Assembly (NCBI RefSeq): GCF_023061185.1
Contig: NZ_JAKGAK010000021.1
Location: 1-51,365, forward strand
DNA length: 51,365 nucleotides
Origin: Chromohalobacter beijerinckii
GTDB lineage: Bacteria; Pseudomonadota; Gammaproteobacteria; Pseudomonadales; Halomonadaceae
Direction of reading: 5' to 3'
Shown here: in pieces, positions 29,713 to 38,962 of the stretch
How positions within the stretch are numbered: the first letter of the stretch is position 1
How the letters are laid out: every line of letters starts with the position of its first letter
Program-made: the position numbers and the translations under genes
Notes under the pieces: model-generated
What the model saw: only the letters and a program-made list of their open reading frames with translations
Databases searched by the model: none
What the model was told of the DNA's origin: nothing

Positions 29713-31608
29713 TTACCGCTCGGCCTGCACCTTGTCGATGAAAGCGTCCACCGTCATGCTGCCTAGGTCTTCGCCGCCGCGCGTACGCACAGCTACCGAG
29801 TCGGCCTCGACTTCCTTATCTCCAACCACAAGGAGATAGGGGACCTTCTGCAACGTATGTTCGCGAATTTTAAAGCCGATCTTCTCATTCCTCAAGTCTG
29901 TCTTGACACGCAGACCGAGTTTCTGCAAACGCAGCGATACCGACTCGGCGTGATCGCGCTGGGCATCCGTGATATTCAGGACCACTGTTTGCAGAGGTGA
30001 CAGCCACAACGGCATAGCCCCCGCATAGTGTTCGATGAGAATGCCAATGAAACGTTCCATTGACCCCACGATGGCGCGATGCAGCATGACCGGCGCCTGA
30101 CGAGACCCGTCTTCGGCCACATACTGTGCCCCCAGGCGGGTCGGCATCATGAAATCGACCTGCATCGTGCCCACCTGCCACTCACGCCCCAGGCAATCAC
30201 GCATATGATATTCGATTTTAGGCCCGTAGAAAGCCCCTTCACCGGGAAGTTCTTCCCACTGCACGTCACAGCGACCCAAAGCGGTACGCAACGCCTCTTC
30301 CGCTCGATCCCAATTCTCGTCGCTTCCCAGACGCTTCTCGGGACGTAACGCAATTTTGACGGCGATCTCATCGAAGCCAAAATCACGATAGACTTCCAAA
30401 GCCTGGCGATGAAAGGCCGTCACTTCAGACTCGACTTGCGCTTCGGTGCAGAACACATGGCCATCGTCCTGGGTAAAAGCGCGGACACGCATGATGCCAT
30501 GCAAGGCGCCTGAAGGCTCGTTGCGATGGCAGCCACCGAACTCGCCATAACGCACCGGAAGCTCGCGATAGCTGCGCAGGCCGGAATTGAAGACTTGCAC
30601 ATGCCCAGGGCAGTTCATCGGCTTGAGCGCATACTCGCGCTTTTCCGATTCGGTGAAGAACATGTTGTCGGCGTAATTATCCCAGTGGCCGGACTTCTGC
30701 CACAGCGAAACATCCATGATCTGCGGACACCGGATTTCCTGATACCCACTGTCCTGGTAGACCTTGCGCATGTATTGTTCGACAGTCTGCCAGAGCGTCC
30801 AGCCTCGCGGGTGCCAGAATACCATGCCCGGCGCTTCTTCTTGCATGTGAAAGAAATCGAGCTTGCGGGCCAGCTTACGGTGATCGCGCTTCTCGGCTTC
30901 CTCCAAGCGCTGGAGGTAAGTCTTCAAGGCCTTCTTGTCCGGCCACGCCGTCCCGTATATGCGCGTCAGCATTGGCTTGGTGGCATCCCCCCGCCAATAG
31001 GCGCCCGCCAGTTTAGTAAGTTTGAAAGCTTTCAGGTGCCGCGTATTCGGGACATGCGGCCCACGGCACATATCGATGTATTCTTCATGATGATAGAGAC
31101 GAACGGTCTCACCATCGGCGATGCCTTCGACGATTTCTTGCTTGTACGGCTCAGCGCGTTCAGCGAAAGTCGCCAGAGCCTGCTCTTTCGACACGTACTC
31201 ACGAACGACATCGTATTCACGCTCGATAAGCACCTTCATACGTTTTTCCAGCGCGTCGAGGTCGTCCGGCGAGATTGACTGGCCGAAATCGATATCGTAA
31301 TAAAACCCATCGTCCACGACCGGCCCAATCGCCATTTTAGCGTCGGGATAAAGCTGCTTGACGGCGTGCCCCAGGAGGTGGGCGCAGGAATGGCGGATAA
31401 TCTCCACCCCTTCATGATCGCTCGCCGTCAGGATGCTGACCTCGGCGTCACGCTCGATTAGATCGGCCGCATCGACGGCAACGCCATCTATCTTTCCCGC
31501 CACACAGGCCTTGGCAAGCCCCGTGCCGATAGATTCGGCAAGCTGCATGACGGTCAAGGGTGAATCGAAAGTTTTCTGACTGCCATCAGGCAGGGTCACG
31601 ATGGGCAT
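29713..31608 (-). CDS. thrS: Threonyl-tRNA synthetase
   Basis: Class II threonyl-tRNA synthetase of 631 residues. In order: TGS domain (about 1-62, [14 protein letters not shown]), editing domain with [10 protein letters not shown] and the second motif CRGPHVPNT, catalytic core with zinc cysteine in [10 protein letters not shown] and motif 2 [11 protein letters not shown], and C-terminal anticodon-binding domain (about 530-631). The start at 31608 aligns with other ThrS proteins; the in-frame extension to 31653 does not. First gene of the operon with infC, rpmI, rplT, pheS, pheT and ihfA. Confidence 0.97.
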   Translation of the reverse strand: MPIVTLPDGSQKTFDSPLTVMQLAESIGTGLAKACVAGKIDGVAVDAADLIERDAEVSILTASDHEGVEIIRHSCAHLLGHAVKQLYPDAKMAIGPVVDDGFYYDIDFGQSISPDDLDALEKRMKVLIEREYDVVREYVSKEQALATFAERAEPYKQEIVEGIADGETVRLYHHEEYIDMCRGPHVPNTRHLKAFKLTKLAGAYWRGDATKPMLTRIYGTAWPDKKALKTYLQRLEEAEKRDHRKLARKLDFFHMQEEAPGMVFWHPRGWTLWQTVEQYMRKVYQDSGYQEIRCPQIMDVSLWQKSGHWDNYADNMFFTESEKREYALKPMNCPGHVQVFNSGLRSYRELPVRYGEFGGCHRNEPSGALHGIMRVRAFTQDDGHVFCTEAQVESEVTAFHRQALEVYRDFGFDEIAVKIALRPEKRLGSDENWDRAEEALRTALGRCDVQWEELPGEGAFYGPKIEYHMRDCLGREWQVGTMQVDFMMPTRLGAQYVAEDGSRQAPVMLHRAIVGSMERFIGILIEHYAGAMPLWLSPLQTVVLNITDAQRDHAESVSLRLQKLGLRVKTDLRNEKIGFKIREHTLQKVPYLLVVGDKEVEADSVAVRTRGGEDLGSMTVDAFIDKVQAER

Positions 31609-31831
31609 GCAAAATCCCTTATATTCAGTGGTGGCCCATACCAGGGACCACATGAAACGATGAAGATGAAAAGCAATGAGGGAAAGCTATCGGCCTACTT
31701 CCTTTCCCTTGCGTGTCATACGCTTGCAACCCCACGACTGAGACTGGAAGGCAGCACAAACGCATGAAACGATGAATTGCGCACACTAGCAAGCCCGCGG
31801 AATGCCGTCTAGTCGTGCCAGTGGCACAAAT

Positions 31832-31859
31832 AAAAAGAGGCGCCCGAAGGCGCCCCTTT
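31832..31859 (-). terminator. Terminator of the OmpA-like lipoprotein gene
   Basis: On the reverse strand AAAGGGGCGCC pairs with GGCGCCTCTTT around a stable TTCG loop and is followed by more T residues. It begins 25 bases after the stop codon of the lipoprotein gene. Confidence 0.88.
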
Positions 31860-31883
31860 CTTCGATCATGAACTGAGCAATCG

Positions 31884-32765
31884 TTATTCTTGCTCGCCCA
31901 TCTCAACGCGACGGTTTTCAGCACGGCCTTCAGCCGTCTCGTTGGTGGCGATCGGATCCTGCTCGCCATAACCCATGGTCGTGATGTTGTCGCCATCCAC
32001 GCCCTTGGAAACCAAGTACTCCTTCACAGAGTCGGCACGACGCTGAGAAAGATCCTTGTTATAGGAAGCGCTACCGATGGAATCGGTATACCCTTCCAGG
32101 CGGACATTCACACTCTCGTTGGCAGCCAGTTTCTCGGCAACGCCATCGAGAATGTTTTCCGCATCGCTGGTGAGCGTGGCGGAGTCGAACTCGAAGTTCA
32201 CATCATGCAGCACCAAATCTGCCGGGCAGCCTAGCGCATTGACTTCTTCGCCTGCCGGTGTGTTGGGGCACTGATCCTGATAATCCGGGACGCCATCACC
32301 GTCGCTATCAAGCGGGCAGCCCTGAGCGTTGACGTCGACACCAGCCGGTGTTCCCGGGCATTCGTCTTTATAGTCCGGAACGCCATCCCCATCACTATCA
32401 AGCGGGCAACCTTGGGCGTCTACCGCAACGCCAGCCGGCGTGTTGGGGCACTGATCACGGTCATCGGGAACGCCATCACCGTCACTGTCCACTACCTTGT
32501 CGGAATAATCAGCGCATAGCAAAGCCCCTGCTGTCGCACCGCCGACGCCACCAAGGGCAGCACCGGTATCTTCGTCCGAGTCACTGCTCGATGCATAGCC
32601 AATGCCACCACCGATCAAGCCACCAGCCAAACCACAGACAAAGGGTGACTTGTACCATGCTTGATCATCGGAATGGGACATGGACTGAGAACCCGAAGTA
32701 GCACAGCCTGAAAGGCCGACCATCATCGCGGAACCGAGCAGCAAGCCAGTCGTAGATTTTTTCAT
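31884..32765 (-). CDS. OmpA-family lipoprotein with thrombospondin type 3 repeats
   Basis: Outer-membrane lipoprotein of 293 residues. The signal peptide ends in lipobox LSGC (Cys21). A glycine-zipper stretch (about 45-82, GGLIGGGIG, GGVGGATAG) suggests membrane association. Three thrombospondin type 3 repeats of 30 residues (93-122, 123-152, 153-182), each starting DSDGDGVPD, should bind calcium. The C-terminal OmpA domain (about 188-290) has the peptidoglycan-binding pattern DLSQRRADSVKEYL. It probably links the outer membrane to the cell wall. No beta-barrel is present. Terminator downstream; own promoter likely in the 264-bp gap upstream. Confidence 0.9.
   Translation of the reverse strand: MKKSTTGLLLGSAMMVGLSGCATSGSQSMSHSDDQAWYKSPFVCGLAGGLIGGGIGYASSSDSDEDTGAALGGVGGATAGALLCADYSDKVVDSDGDGVPDDRDQCPNTPAGVAVDAQGCPLDSDGDGVPDYKDECPGTPAGVDVNAQGCPLDSDGDGVPDYQDQCPNTPAGEEVNALGCPADLVLHDVNFEFDSATLTSDAENILDGVAEKLAANESVNVRLEGYTDSIGSASYNKDLSQRRADSVKEYLVSKGVDGDNITTMGYGEQDPIATNETAEGRAENRRVEMGEQE
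32220..32489 (-). repeat. Three 90-bp coding repeats (thrombospondin type 3)
   Basis: Three tandem 90-bp units, 32400-32489, 32310-32399 and 32220-32309, encode the Asp-rich repeats of the OmpA-like lipoprotein. The second and third units are the most alike, suggesting recent duplication or gene conversion. Confidence 0.88.
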
Positions 32766-33029
32766 ATGTAAGACTCCTTCTTAACACAGCGCTAGTCGTA
32801 ACGGGACGTTACCCAGCGGGGTCCGAGTATAGAAGCGGTTCCCGGTGGGAGAAAGACTTTTCACCCTTCCCTCATCAAAAAAGAAAGCACAAAGCCTTTC
32901 GTTTAGCCAGTGCTTTACCCTTCACCAGCGCTTCTACCGATGAGTTCCCCTTCATCATTATGCATTATCGGAATTGATGCAAACCCAAATGAACGAATGC
33001 CCCCCTGATGTCTCATTTTTGTACAACTA

Positions 33030-34181
33030 TCACGCGCTCCCCTGGTAGCGTCTAACCAAGCGTTCGAACAAGTCGATGCCTGGAGTCAGCATGGCGTCCG
33101 GAAAATCGTAGCTGGGATGATGCAAAGGATGGCATTGCTCGCCACTACCCAAGGTCAATAACGCCCCCTCGCCTTGCGCGGCAAGCCATCCAAAGTCTTC
33201 CGACCAGCGATGCGCCGCAGACAACTCACGCAGCGGTAACGCCAAGGCCTCTACTTCCTCACGTATCGCCTCGACGGCGCGTGGATGATTGTGAGTCGCC
33301 TGAAAGACATCGCACCAATCGATTTCGATTCCTAGATCGTCCTCTTCGGCCTCGACCCGGGCCAGCGATACTGCCGCTTCCGCCAGGGCACGCATCATCG
33401 CGTCGTCTTCGGTACGCAAGGTGGCCATCACCTCGGCCTGCCCCGGCGACGTGCCAAAGGCCACTTCCCCCAGACGCGCATGAATCAGCGTCACCATGAC
33501 CAGCCCTTGATCGTCTGGCAATTGCTGCGGCAGACGCTTCAATCCCTGCAGAATCCGGCACATTGCCAAGGCCGGATTACGGCCCTGCTCGGGATGGGCC
33601 GCATGCGTGCACACCCCATTGAGACGCACGATCAACCCTCGCGAGGCGCACGTGAACGCCCCTGACCTTACTGAGACCTCACCTAACGGCTCACCTGGCA
33701 AGTTATGCAGTGCGAAAATATGATCGGGAGCGATTTCCTCAAAACGTGACGACTCGACGACACCCCGAGCGCCTCGGCCCGTCTCCTCGGAGGGCTGAAA
33801 CAGCAGCACCGTTTCGCCATACGCTGGTGGATTTTTCGACAAACGTTGCGCAAGCCCAAGCAATGTCGCCATATGGCCATCATGGCCGCAACTGTGTGCC
33901 ACATGCTCGCACTTCGACCGCCATGCCACCTCCGCAGTCTCGCCAATGGGAAGCGCATCGAGCTCGGCACGAAACATCACCCGCGGCCCGGGGCACTCGG
34001 CGGCGAAAATCCCCGCTACGCCATGCCCTCCCAAGCTTGTCACGATACGTGTCGCTCCCGCTTCCTCAAGCCATTCGGCGATGCGCCGCGCTGTCGCGAC
34101 CTCTTGTCCCGACAACTCTGGCTCAGCATGCAAACGGTGGCGAATTTCAGTCGGATCAAGCGACATAAACCGATCTTCCAT
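33030..34181 (-). CDS. M20-family amidohydrolase
   Basis: Zinc-dependent amidohydrolase of the M20D type (hippurate hydrolase/N-acyl-L-amino-acid amidohydrolase/IAA-amino acid hydrolase group), 383 residues. Metal-site motifs HSCGHDGHMATLLG (near 95-110), EETGRGARGV and HNLPG are intact, as is the dimerisation domain in the middle. It would release amino acids from N-acyl forms; substrate not determinable. The ATG at 34181 is favoured by AGGAG upstream. It lies 21 bases after the DUF2489 gene on the same strand, so the two are likely cotranscribed. Confidence 0.88.
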   Translation of the reverse strand: MEDRFMSLDPTEIRHRLHAEPELSGQEVATARRIAEWLEEAGATRIVTSLGGHGVAGIFAAECPGPRVMFRAELDALPIGETAEVAWRSKCEHVAHSCGHDGHMATLLGLAQRLSKNPPAYGETVLLFQPSEETGRGARGVVESSRFEEIAPDHIFALHNLPGEPLGEVSVRSGAFTCASRGLIVRLNGVCTHAAHPEQGRNPALAMCRILQGLKRLPQQLPDDQGLVMVTLIHARLGEVAFGTSPGQAEVMATLRTEDDAMMRALAEAAVSLARVEAEEDDLGIEIDWCDVFQATHNHPRAVEAIREEVEALALPLRELSAAHRWSEDFGWLAAQGEGALLTLGSGEQCHPLHHPSYDFPDAMLTPGIDLFERLVRRYQGSA

Positions 34182-34202
34182 GCCCTTCTCCTACGTCATG
34201 GT

Positions 34203-34670
34203 TCACTGTGCGCCTGTCGGCCATTCGCGTTTGAACACCAGAACCTGCCGCGCCGCCTCGTGGAGCCCCGCATAGCGCTCTTCTTGCAGCGCGATACGCT
34301 CGCGATCCTCCGCAAAGCGTTGCTTGGCCGACAAATCCTGGCGCGAAGAATGCGTGTGCAGATGCTCCGTGCGCCGATAAATCTCGGCAAAGACCTTGAA
34401 ATCCTCGCGCTCGAGCAACGCGGGATCGATGATATCAAGCAGCACCTTACAGCGGAGCGCCCCCTCCACCAGGTCCACTTGATCCCCCTGCATAGCCGTC
34501 GCGATCGCCTCGAGGCTCTCGAGACAATTACGGTGAGCCCGCGCTATTTCCTCACGCTGTGCCGCCTCACGGCGCTGCACTTCTCGCCATAATCGCCATG
34601 CATATCCCACCAAACCAGCGACGACCAGCACCGCCAACACCACCAAACTCCAGCCCACCGCTACGGACAT
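34203..34670 (-). CDS. DUF2489-type membrane-anchored protein
   Basis: A 155-residue protein with one N-terminal membrane segment (about 7-27) and a mainly alpha-helical, charged cytoplasmic part; RNCLESLEAIATAMQGDQVDLVEGALRCK resembles the uncharacterised DUF2489 family. Function unknown. It lies just upstream of the amidohydrolase gene on the same strand. Confidence 0.7.
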   Translation of the reverse strand: MSVAVGWSLVVLAVLVVAGLVGYAWRLWREVQRREAAQREEIARAHRNCLESLEAIATAMQGDQVDLVEGALRCKVLLDIIDPALLEREDFKVFAEIYRRTEHLHTHSSRQDLSAKQRFAEDRERIALQEERYAGLHEAARQVLVFKREWPTGAQ

Positions 34671-34871
34671 GCTCGCACCTCAATCAAATACGTTTAGTTA
34701 ATCGGCAACGAGCGCGGACATTACCGAGCTTGCCACGTTGCAACAAGCCATGTAGGCAAGGCCGCACAAACGTGCTTAGACCAATGGCTAAGCCACCGAG
34801 GGTTAATACCTTAGTAGCATGGCGGGAATCGTAAGCCCATTAATCATTCGCCGCTCGCAAGGAGGCAATTC

Positions 34872-36317
34872 ATGAGCGAAGAAACGCACGATAAGCGCGG
34901 CCTCAGTGCTTCGCAAATCGGCCTATGGCTAGGGCCGCTATGGATCATCCTATGCCTGGTCATACCTGCGCCGGCCGGTATGTCGTCACCGGCATGGGCA
35001 TGTGTCGGCTTTGCATTGCTGATGGCTACCTGGTGGGCCACCGAGGCCATCCCCATCCCCGCGACCTCATTGCTGCCCATGGTGCTGGCCCCTGTACTGG
35101 GCATCGACGAACTCGATGCCGTAGCAGCCAGTTACGCCGACCCTATCATCTATCTCTTTCTCGGGGGCTTCTTACTAGGCATCGCGATGCAGCGCTGGAA
35201 CCTGCATAGACGCATCGCCTTGAAGGTTCTCAGCATCGTCGGCCAGAAACCGCGCCAGCAAATCGCGGGTTTCATGATCGCCACAGGCTTCATCAGCATG
35301 TGGGTCTCCAACACGGCCACCAGTATCATGATGCTGCCCATTGGCATGTCCGTCGTCAGCTTGTTGGGCGATGGTGACTCGCGTGAAGTCTCGCGCTACG
35401 CCACCGCCCTGCTGCTTGCCATTGCTTATTCCGCCAGCATAGGCGGGGTCGCCACGCTCATCGGCACCCCGCCCAATGCTTTGCTCGCGGGATATCTCTC
35501 CGGCGAAGGTATCGATATCGGCTTCGCCCAATGGATGACCATCGGCTTGCCAGTCAGCATCGTGATGATGGCCGTGACATGGTGGTGGTTGACTTACAAA
35601 GGGTTCGATTTGCAACAAAGCGACGATGGCGGAGAGATGATTCGCCGTGAACTCGAATCACTCGGCCCAATGACCTCCGCCGAGCGCCGGGTCGGCCTGA
35701 TCTTTCTCATCGCTGCCGCCACCTGGATGCTGCGCCCTCTCTTGAATCAGGTTGGGCTCGACTGGCTATCGGATACCACCATTGCCCTGACTGCCGGTAT
35801 TGGGCTGTTTCTCGTCCCCAGTGGAGATAAGACACGTGGCGCACTGCTCGACTGGGATAGCGCCAAAGAGCTTCCTTGGGGTGTGCTGCTGCTCTTCGGT
35901 GGCGGGCTGGCGTTGGCAGGAATGATCAAGAGCTCCGGCCTGGCCGAATGGATCGCTCAACAGCTTTCGATCTTCAGCGTATTCCCGTTGTTGATGCTGG
36001 TGGGCACCATCGTGCTGGTCATCATCTTCCTGACTGAAGTCACCTCGAATACGGCCACGGCAGCGGCCTTCCTGCCGCTTCTAGGTGCACTCGCCATCTC
36101 ATTGGACATGGACCCGCTGCTGATCACGGTCCCTGCCGCCATTGCCGCCAGTTGTGCTTTCATGATGCCGGTCGCGACCCCACCCAATGCTATCGTGTTC
36201 GCGACGGGGCACATGAAGATTCAATCGATGATACGTGCCGGACTGTTGCTCAACATCGTCGGCACTCTACTGATCACGCTGATCACCGTATCCCTGCTTC
36301 GCCTTTTATGGGCATGA
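34872..36317 (+). CDS. DASS-family sodium/carboxylate transporter
   Basis: Inner-membrane divalent-anion:sodium symporter (SLC13/DASS family), 481 residues. The two SNT motifs that bind sodium and carboxylate are visible: VSNTATSIMMLP (near 145) and TSNTATAAAFLP (near 395), each in a re-entrant hairpin. Related proteins take up succinate, malate, fumarate or sulfate. A strong AGGAGG site precedes the ATG. It stands alone with a terminator downstream. Confidence 0.9.
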   Translation: MSEETHDKRGLSASQIGLWLGPLWIILCLVIPAPAGMSSPAWACVGFALLMATWWATEAIPIPATSLLPMVLAPVLGIDELDAVAASYADPIIYLFLGGFLLGIAMQRWNLHRRIALKVLSIVGQKPRQQIAGFMIATGFISMWVSNTATSIMMLPIGMSVVSLLGDGDSREVSRYATALLLAIAYSASIGGVATLIGTPPNALLAGYLSGEGIDIGFAQWMTIGLPVSIVMMAVTWWWLTYKGFDLQQSDDGGEMIRRELESLGPMTSAERRVGLIFLIAAATWMLRPLLNQVGLDWLSDTTIALTAGIGLFLVPSGDKTRGALLDWDSAKELPWGVLLLFGGGLALAGMIKSSGLAEWIAQQLSIFSVFPLLMLVGTIVLVIIFLTEVTSNTATAAAFLPLLGALAISLDMDPLLITVPAAIAASCAFMMPVATPPNAIVFATGHMKIQSMIRAGLLLNIVGTLLITLITVSLLRLLWA

Positions 36318-36340
36318 ACATCTAAGCTGTGTAATCGATC

Positions 36341-36379
36341 AAAAACGCGGACACGCCTTGTTGGCGTGCCCGCGTTTTA
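36341..36379. terminator. Terminator after the DASS transporter gene
   Basis: Stem AAAACGCGGACACGCC (36342-36357) with GGCGTGCCCGCGTTTT (36363-36378), one A-C mismatch and a 5-base loop. It lies between convergent genes and may also serve lrgB. Confidence 0.85.
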
Positions 36380-36441
36380 CATGGACTGAACCGCCCGATT
36401 CTATTTATTCAGGCATAATTTAGATAACGGTATAAAAATGC

Positions 36442-37176
36442 TTAAAGCCCGAAAAGATGTACCAGAGGCGGCAGAATGAAAGCCGTCAGCAGCCCTGTAA
36501 GGCCCATCGCCAGTCCCGCAAAGGCACCCGCCACCGCGCCAATCGAAGAAAAGGAATAGGCCGTCCCGAAGCCATGCGCCGCTACCCCCATGGTAAAGCC
36601 TTGAACACTGGGGTCGCGCACCCTGACTAAGCGAAAGATGACAGGTCCCAAAGCACATCCGATGGACCCTGTGATCAGCACCAGACCCGCCGCCAGTGAC
36701 GGAATGCCGCCCAGCTTCTCTGCGATCCCCATCGCGATGGGAGATGTCACCGACTTGGGCGCCAGGGTCAGCACGGTTTCGCGACTGGCCCCCATGAGCA
36801 TCGCGACCCCCACTGCAGAGGTCACCGACGTCACGATCCCCGCGACGCAGCTGAGCAATATCGGCACCAGCATACGCCAGACACGCTCCCGGTAGTCATA
36901 TAGTGGGATCGCCAAGGCAACGGTGGCGGGCCCCAAGAGGAAATGGATGAACTGGGCGCCCTCGAAATACGTCGCATAATCGGTGTCCGTCAGCGTCAGA
37001 AAGCCAATGATTAGCGCGACGGTGAGCACGACCGGGTGCAAGAGAGGCGTGCCCCCCAAGAGCCGATTGAAGTAACTCGCCCCCATGAAGGCCACAAACG
37101 TTACCAGCAAGTGCAACAACGGGCTGGCGGAGAGATATACCCATAATTGATCGAGTGCGGGAACGGGCATACTCAT
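36442..37176 (-). CDS. lrgB: LrgB/CidB-family membrane protein
   Basis: Multi-spanning membrane protein of 244 residues with about seven hydrophobic segments. The conserved LAPKSVTSPIA segment and HGFGTAYSF block mark the LrgB family, which acts with LrgA in murein hydrolase control or in export of small organic acids such as pyruvate and glycolate. The start at 37176 overlaps the lrgA stop as ATGA, and GGAGGAG precedes it, so translation is coupled. Confidence 0.9.
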   Translation of the reverse strand: MSMPVPALDQLWVYLSASPLLHLLVTFVAFMGASYFNRLLGGTPLLHPVVLTVALIIGFLTLTDTDYATYFEGAQFIHFLLGPATVALAIPLYDYRERVWRMLVPILLSCVAGIVTSVTSAVGVAMLMGASRETVLTLAPKSVTSPIAMGIAEKLGGIPSLAAGLVLITGSIGCALGPVIFRLVRVRDPSVQGFTMGVAAHGFGTAYSFSSIGAVAGAFAGLAMGLTGLLTAFILPPLVHLFGL

Positions 37177-37556
37177 GGACGCTCCTCCCGCCATTCGTCA
37201 TGCGGATCTCTGGGCATCGACCGCGTCAACCAAGACATTACTTTTGCCGTGACGGCCAAGGTCAAGGCGGTCGACACCACGAGCGTGACGGTGATGGGCC
37301 AGAAGTCCGCCTTGATAAGATCGAAATGCACCATAATGCCAACACCCGCGGGCACGAAGAGCAGCGTCAAGTAGCGCAACAGCCCTTCTCCACTCGTGCG
37401 CAGCCCTTCAGGAACGCGCCCATTGATCATCAACCCGATCAACAGTACCACCATCCCTACGACGGGGCCCGGCACGTGAAGCTGAAGCTCGTGCACCAAG
37501 ATTTGGCCGAGAAATTGACACCCCAGCAGAACGCTCATTCCGACAATTAAAGGCAT
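37173..37556 (-). CDS. lrgA: LrgA/CidA-family holin-like protein
   Basis: A 127-residue membrane protein with four hydrophobic segments. The motif VPGPVVGMVVLLIGL is typical of LrgA/CidA, and LFVPAGVGIM follows. It is the first gene of the lrgAB pair. The ATG at 37556 is chosen because GGAGG lies upstream; an in-frame start at 37583 is not needed. Confidence 0.9.
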   Translation of the reverse strand: MPLIVGMSVLLGCQFLGQILVHELQLHVPGPVVGMVVLLIGLMINGRVPEGLRTSGEGLLRYLTLLFVPAGVGIMVHFDLIKADFWPITVTLVVSTALTLAVTAKVMSWLTRSMPRDPHDEWREERP

Positions 37557-37805
37557 TGCGTCACCTCCACATGAAACGGCCACATTCTACATCTTTCGTC
37601 TAACCTATGCCACTGTACACTCCAGCTCATGGCATGCCACTCCACTGCCTTATACCTTTCTTCGACGGACATTCATCATCGCCGGGCACTGGCAAGCAGT
37701 TGAAAAAAAAGCGCTATCAAGGGTTTTCATTTCCCGGAAGCCAAGGTAGTATACGCAGCGTTCCACGGGCGGCACCGGTTTGAAAGCCTTCCGGAAGAAC
37801 GTTAA

Positions 37806-37882
37806 CGGAGCGTGGCGCAGCTTGGTAGCGCGCTGCAATGGGGTTGCAGAGGTCGCTGGTTCGAATCCAGTCGCTCCGACCA
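37806..37882 (+). tRNA. tRNA-Pro (anticodon GGG)
   Basis: A 77-nt tRNA with acceptor stem CGGAGCG/CGCTCCG, discriminator A and encoded CCA end. The anticodon stem CTGCA/TGCAG encloses loop ATGGGGT, giving anticodon GGG (reads CCC and CCU). The T-arm GCTGGTTCGAATCCAGT is normal. A rho-independent hairpin follows within 12 bases. Confidence 0.96.
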
Positions 37883-37892
37883 AGATTGTTAA

Positions 37893-37933
37893 GAAAAACC
37901 GCCGCTTATGGGTCAACCATAGCGGCGGTTTTT
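37893..37933 (+). terminator. Terminator of tRNA-Pro
   Basis: Stem AAAAACCGCCGC-T-TATGG with CCATA-GCGGCGGTTTTT (one bulged T), 5-base loop, ending in a T-tract 50 bases after the tRNA. Confidence 0.88.
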
Positions 37934-38025
37934 CGTTGTGTTAGCATCGTGGTGATGATTGCTTGGAACACTCGTTGACATGACGAGTCCTACGTTCAGT
38001 TACCGCCACTCCAGTGAGGCCCAGC

Positions 38026-38229
38026 ATGCTGCATGACGCCATTGAGATACGGAAAATCGCCGGCCCCGACGAGGACGACGTCCGCTATGAAGTCTACGAT
38101 AGCGACACGGGCGTGAGCCTAGGGCTTTACCAAAGCATGGAACATGCCGAAGCCGAGCGTCAGCGAATGAAGGCGTCCGACAATGAGGTCAAAACAGGCG
38201 ACGCGGACGACGACCCTAGCGTGGAATGA
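38026..38229 (+). CDS. Small acidic hypothetical protein
   Basis: A 67-residue soluble acidic protein: IEIRKIAGPDEDDVRYEVY, then SLGLYQSMEHAEAERQRM and an Asp/Glu-rich end. GAGG lies six bases before the ATG. I recognise no named family; the pattern suggests a beta strand pair followed by a helix. It is separated from the tRNA by its terminator, so it needs its own promoter. A 16-nt palindrome covers its stop codon. Confidence 0.6.
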   Translation: MLHDAIEIRKIAGPDEDDVRYEVYDSDTGVSLGLYQSMEHAEAERQRMKASDNEVKTGDADDDPSVE

Positions 38230-38265
38230 TCATTCCAAAATGGCTTGGCAATCTCTGCCAAGCCA
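38222..38265. terminator. Palindrome and hairpin between convergent small genes
   Basis: TGGAATGATCATTCCA (38222-38237) is a perfect 16-nt palindrome spanning the stop codon of the 67-residue protein. Directly after it TGGCTTGGCA (38241-38250) pairs with TGCCAAGCCA (38256-38265). The second hairpin is followed on the reverse strand by ATTTTGG and probably ends the small membrane protein's transcript. Confidence 0.5.
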
Positions 38266-38317
38266 TATCGACTGCACGCGCAAGAAGCTCCAGCGCCAAG
38301 CAGCCATGCATGACGCC

Positions 38318-38452
38318 TTATCGATTCCGCCATAGGTCCCACCCGATTCCGCCAGCGATGCCAGCAATGACGCCCACCAGCACATTGCCCACCACCAGCC
38401 ACGTGACCAGCCCGACCATGATACCGAGCAGTGCTCCGGGAAGTTCCTTCAT
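38318..38452 (-). CDS. 44-residue glycine-rich membrane protein
   Basis: A short gene easily missed: ATG at 38452 has GGAG five bases upstream, and 44 codons run to TAA at 38318. The peptide starts MKELPGALLGIMVGLVTW and ends in a Gly/Ile-rich stretch and WDLWRNR. One or two membrane segments with a glycine zipper (GVIAGIAGGIG) are evident. No family recognised. A stable hairpin lies downstream on this strand. Good ribosome binding site and regular composition support it as real, but there is no homologue evidence here. Confidence 0.6.
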   Translation of the reverse strand: MKELPGALLGIMVGLVTWLVVGNVLVGVIAGIAGGIGWDLWRNR

Positions 38453-38530
38453 GGCGTCTCCAAACAGAATTTGAGTTACATAGGGCTGAACGCATCATGA
38501 TGCACACAGGCCCATGCATCCCAATGTCCG

Positions 38531-38962
38531 TCAAGCCATCTGCTGCCACTCGATCAAGGCCGCTGCCACGGCGTTAGGGTCCCATCCGCTACGATGCAGA
38601 CTCGAGGACATGATCGCGGCCTGCGCACCTTGGCGTGTCACGAACAAGCGATACCCCAGATAATCGCCACGTTCACAGCGTGCATTGACTTGCCCGCACA
38701 CCACGCGATTGGAAGGGCCGCCGACGCGGGGGCCGACGGCGCGGATATCGCGAAAAACCGCGGTGGCGGGATACTTGAGCAGCTTTCTAACGCTCGCCTG
38801 GGCCAGATACATCTCTTCATCGGTGGCCGACGCCCATTGCAAGTGATCGCGTGCAATCTGCGCCGTGATCGCCCCTGGCTTATCGGGGGGCTGCGCCGGC
38901 AGCGACGATGAATCGTCGAGCAAGCCGCCGCTGACCAGGAGCAAGATGCCCCAAAGTTTCAT
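38531..38962 (-). CDS. Exported protein of unknown function, coupled to the RutR-like regulator
   Basis: A 143-residue protein with a short signal peptide (about 1-20, MKLWGILLLVSGGLL). The core has RKLLKYPATAVFRDIRA and VVCGQVNARCERGDYLGYRLF, a pattern I have seen in small periplasmic proteins of unknown role; the two cysteines may pair. Its ATG overlaps the stop of the regulator gene as ATGA, and AAGGAG lies before it, so it is translated together with the regulator. Confidence 0.7.
   Translation of the reverse strand: MKLWGILLLVSGGLLDDSSSLPAQPPDKPGAITAQIARDHLQWASATDEEMYLAQASVRKLLKYPATAVFRDIRAVGPRVGGPSNRVVCGQVNARCERGDYLGYRLFVTRQGAQAAIMSSSLHRSGWDPNAVAAALIEWQQMA

Noticed and set aside
37650-37916. 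Reverse-strand frame of 88 codons containing GATGFEPATSATPLQRATK
   Set aside because: It lies antisense to tRNA-Pro; this peptide is a well-known spurious translation of tRNA genes.
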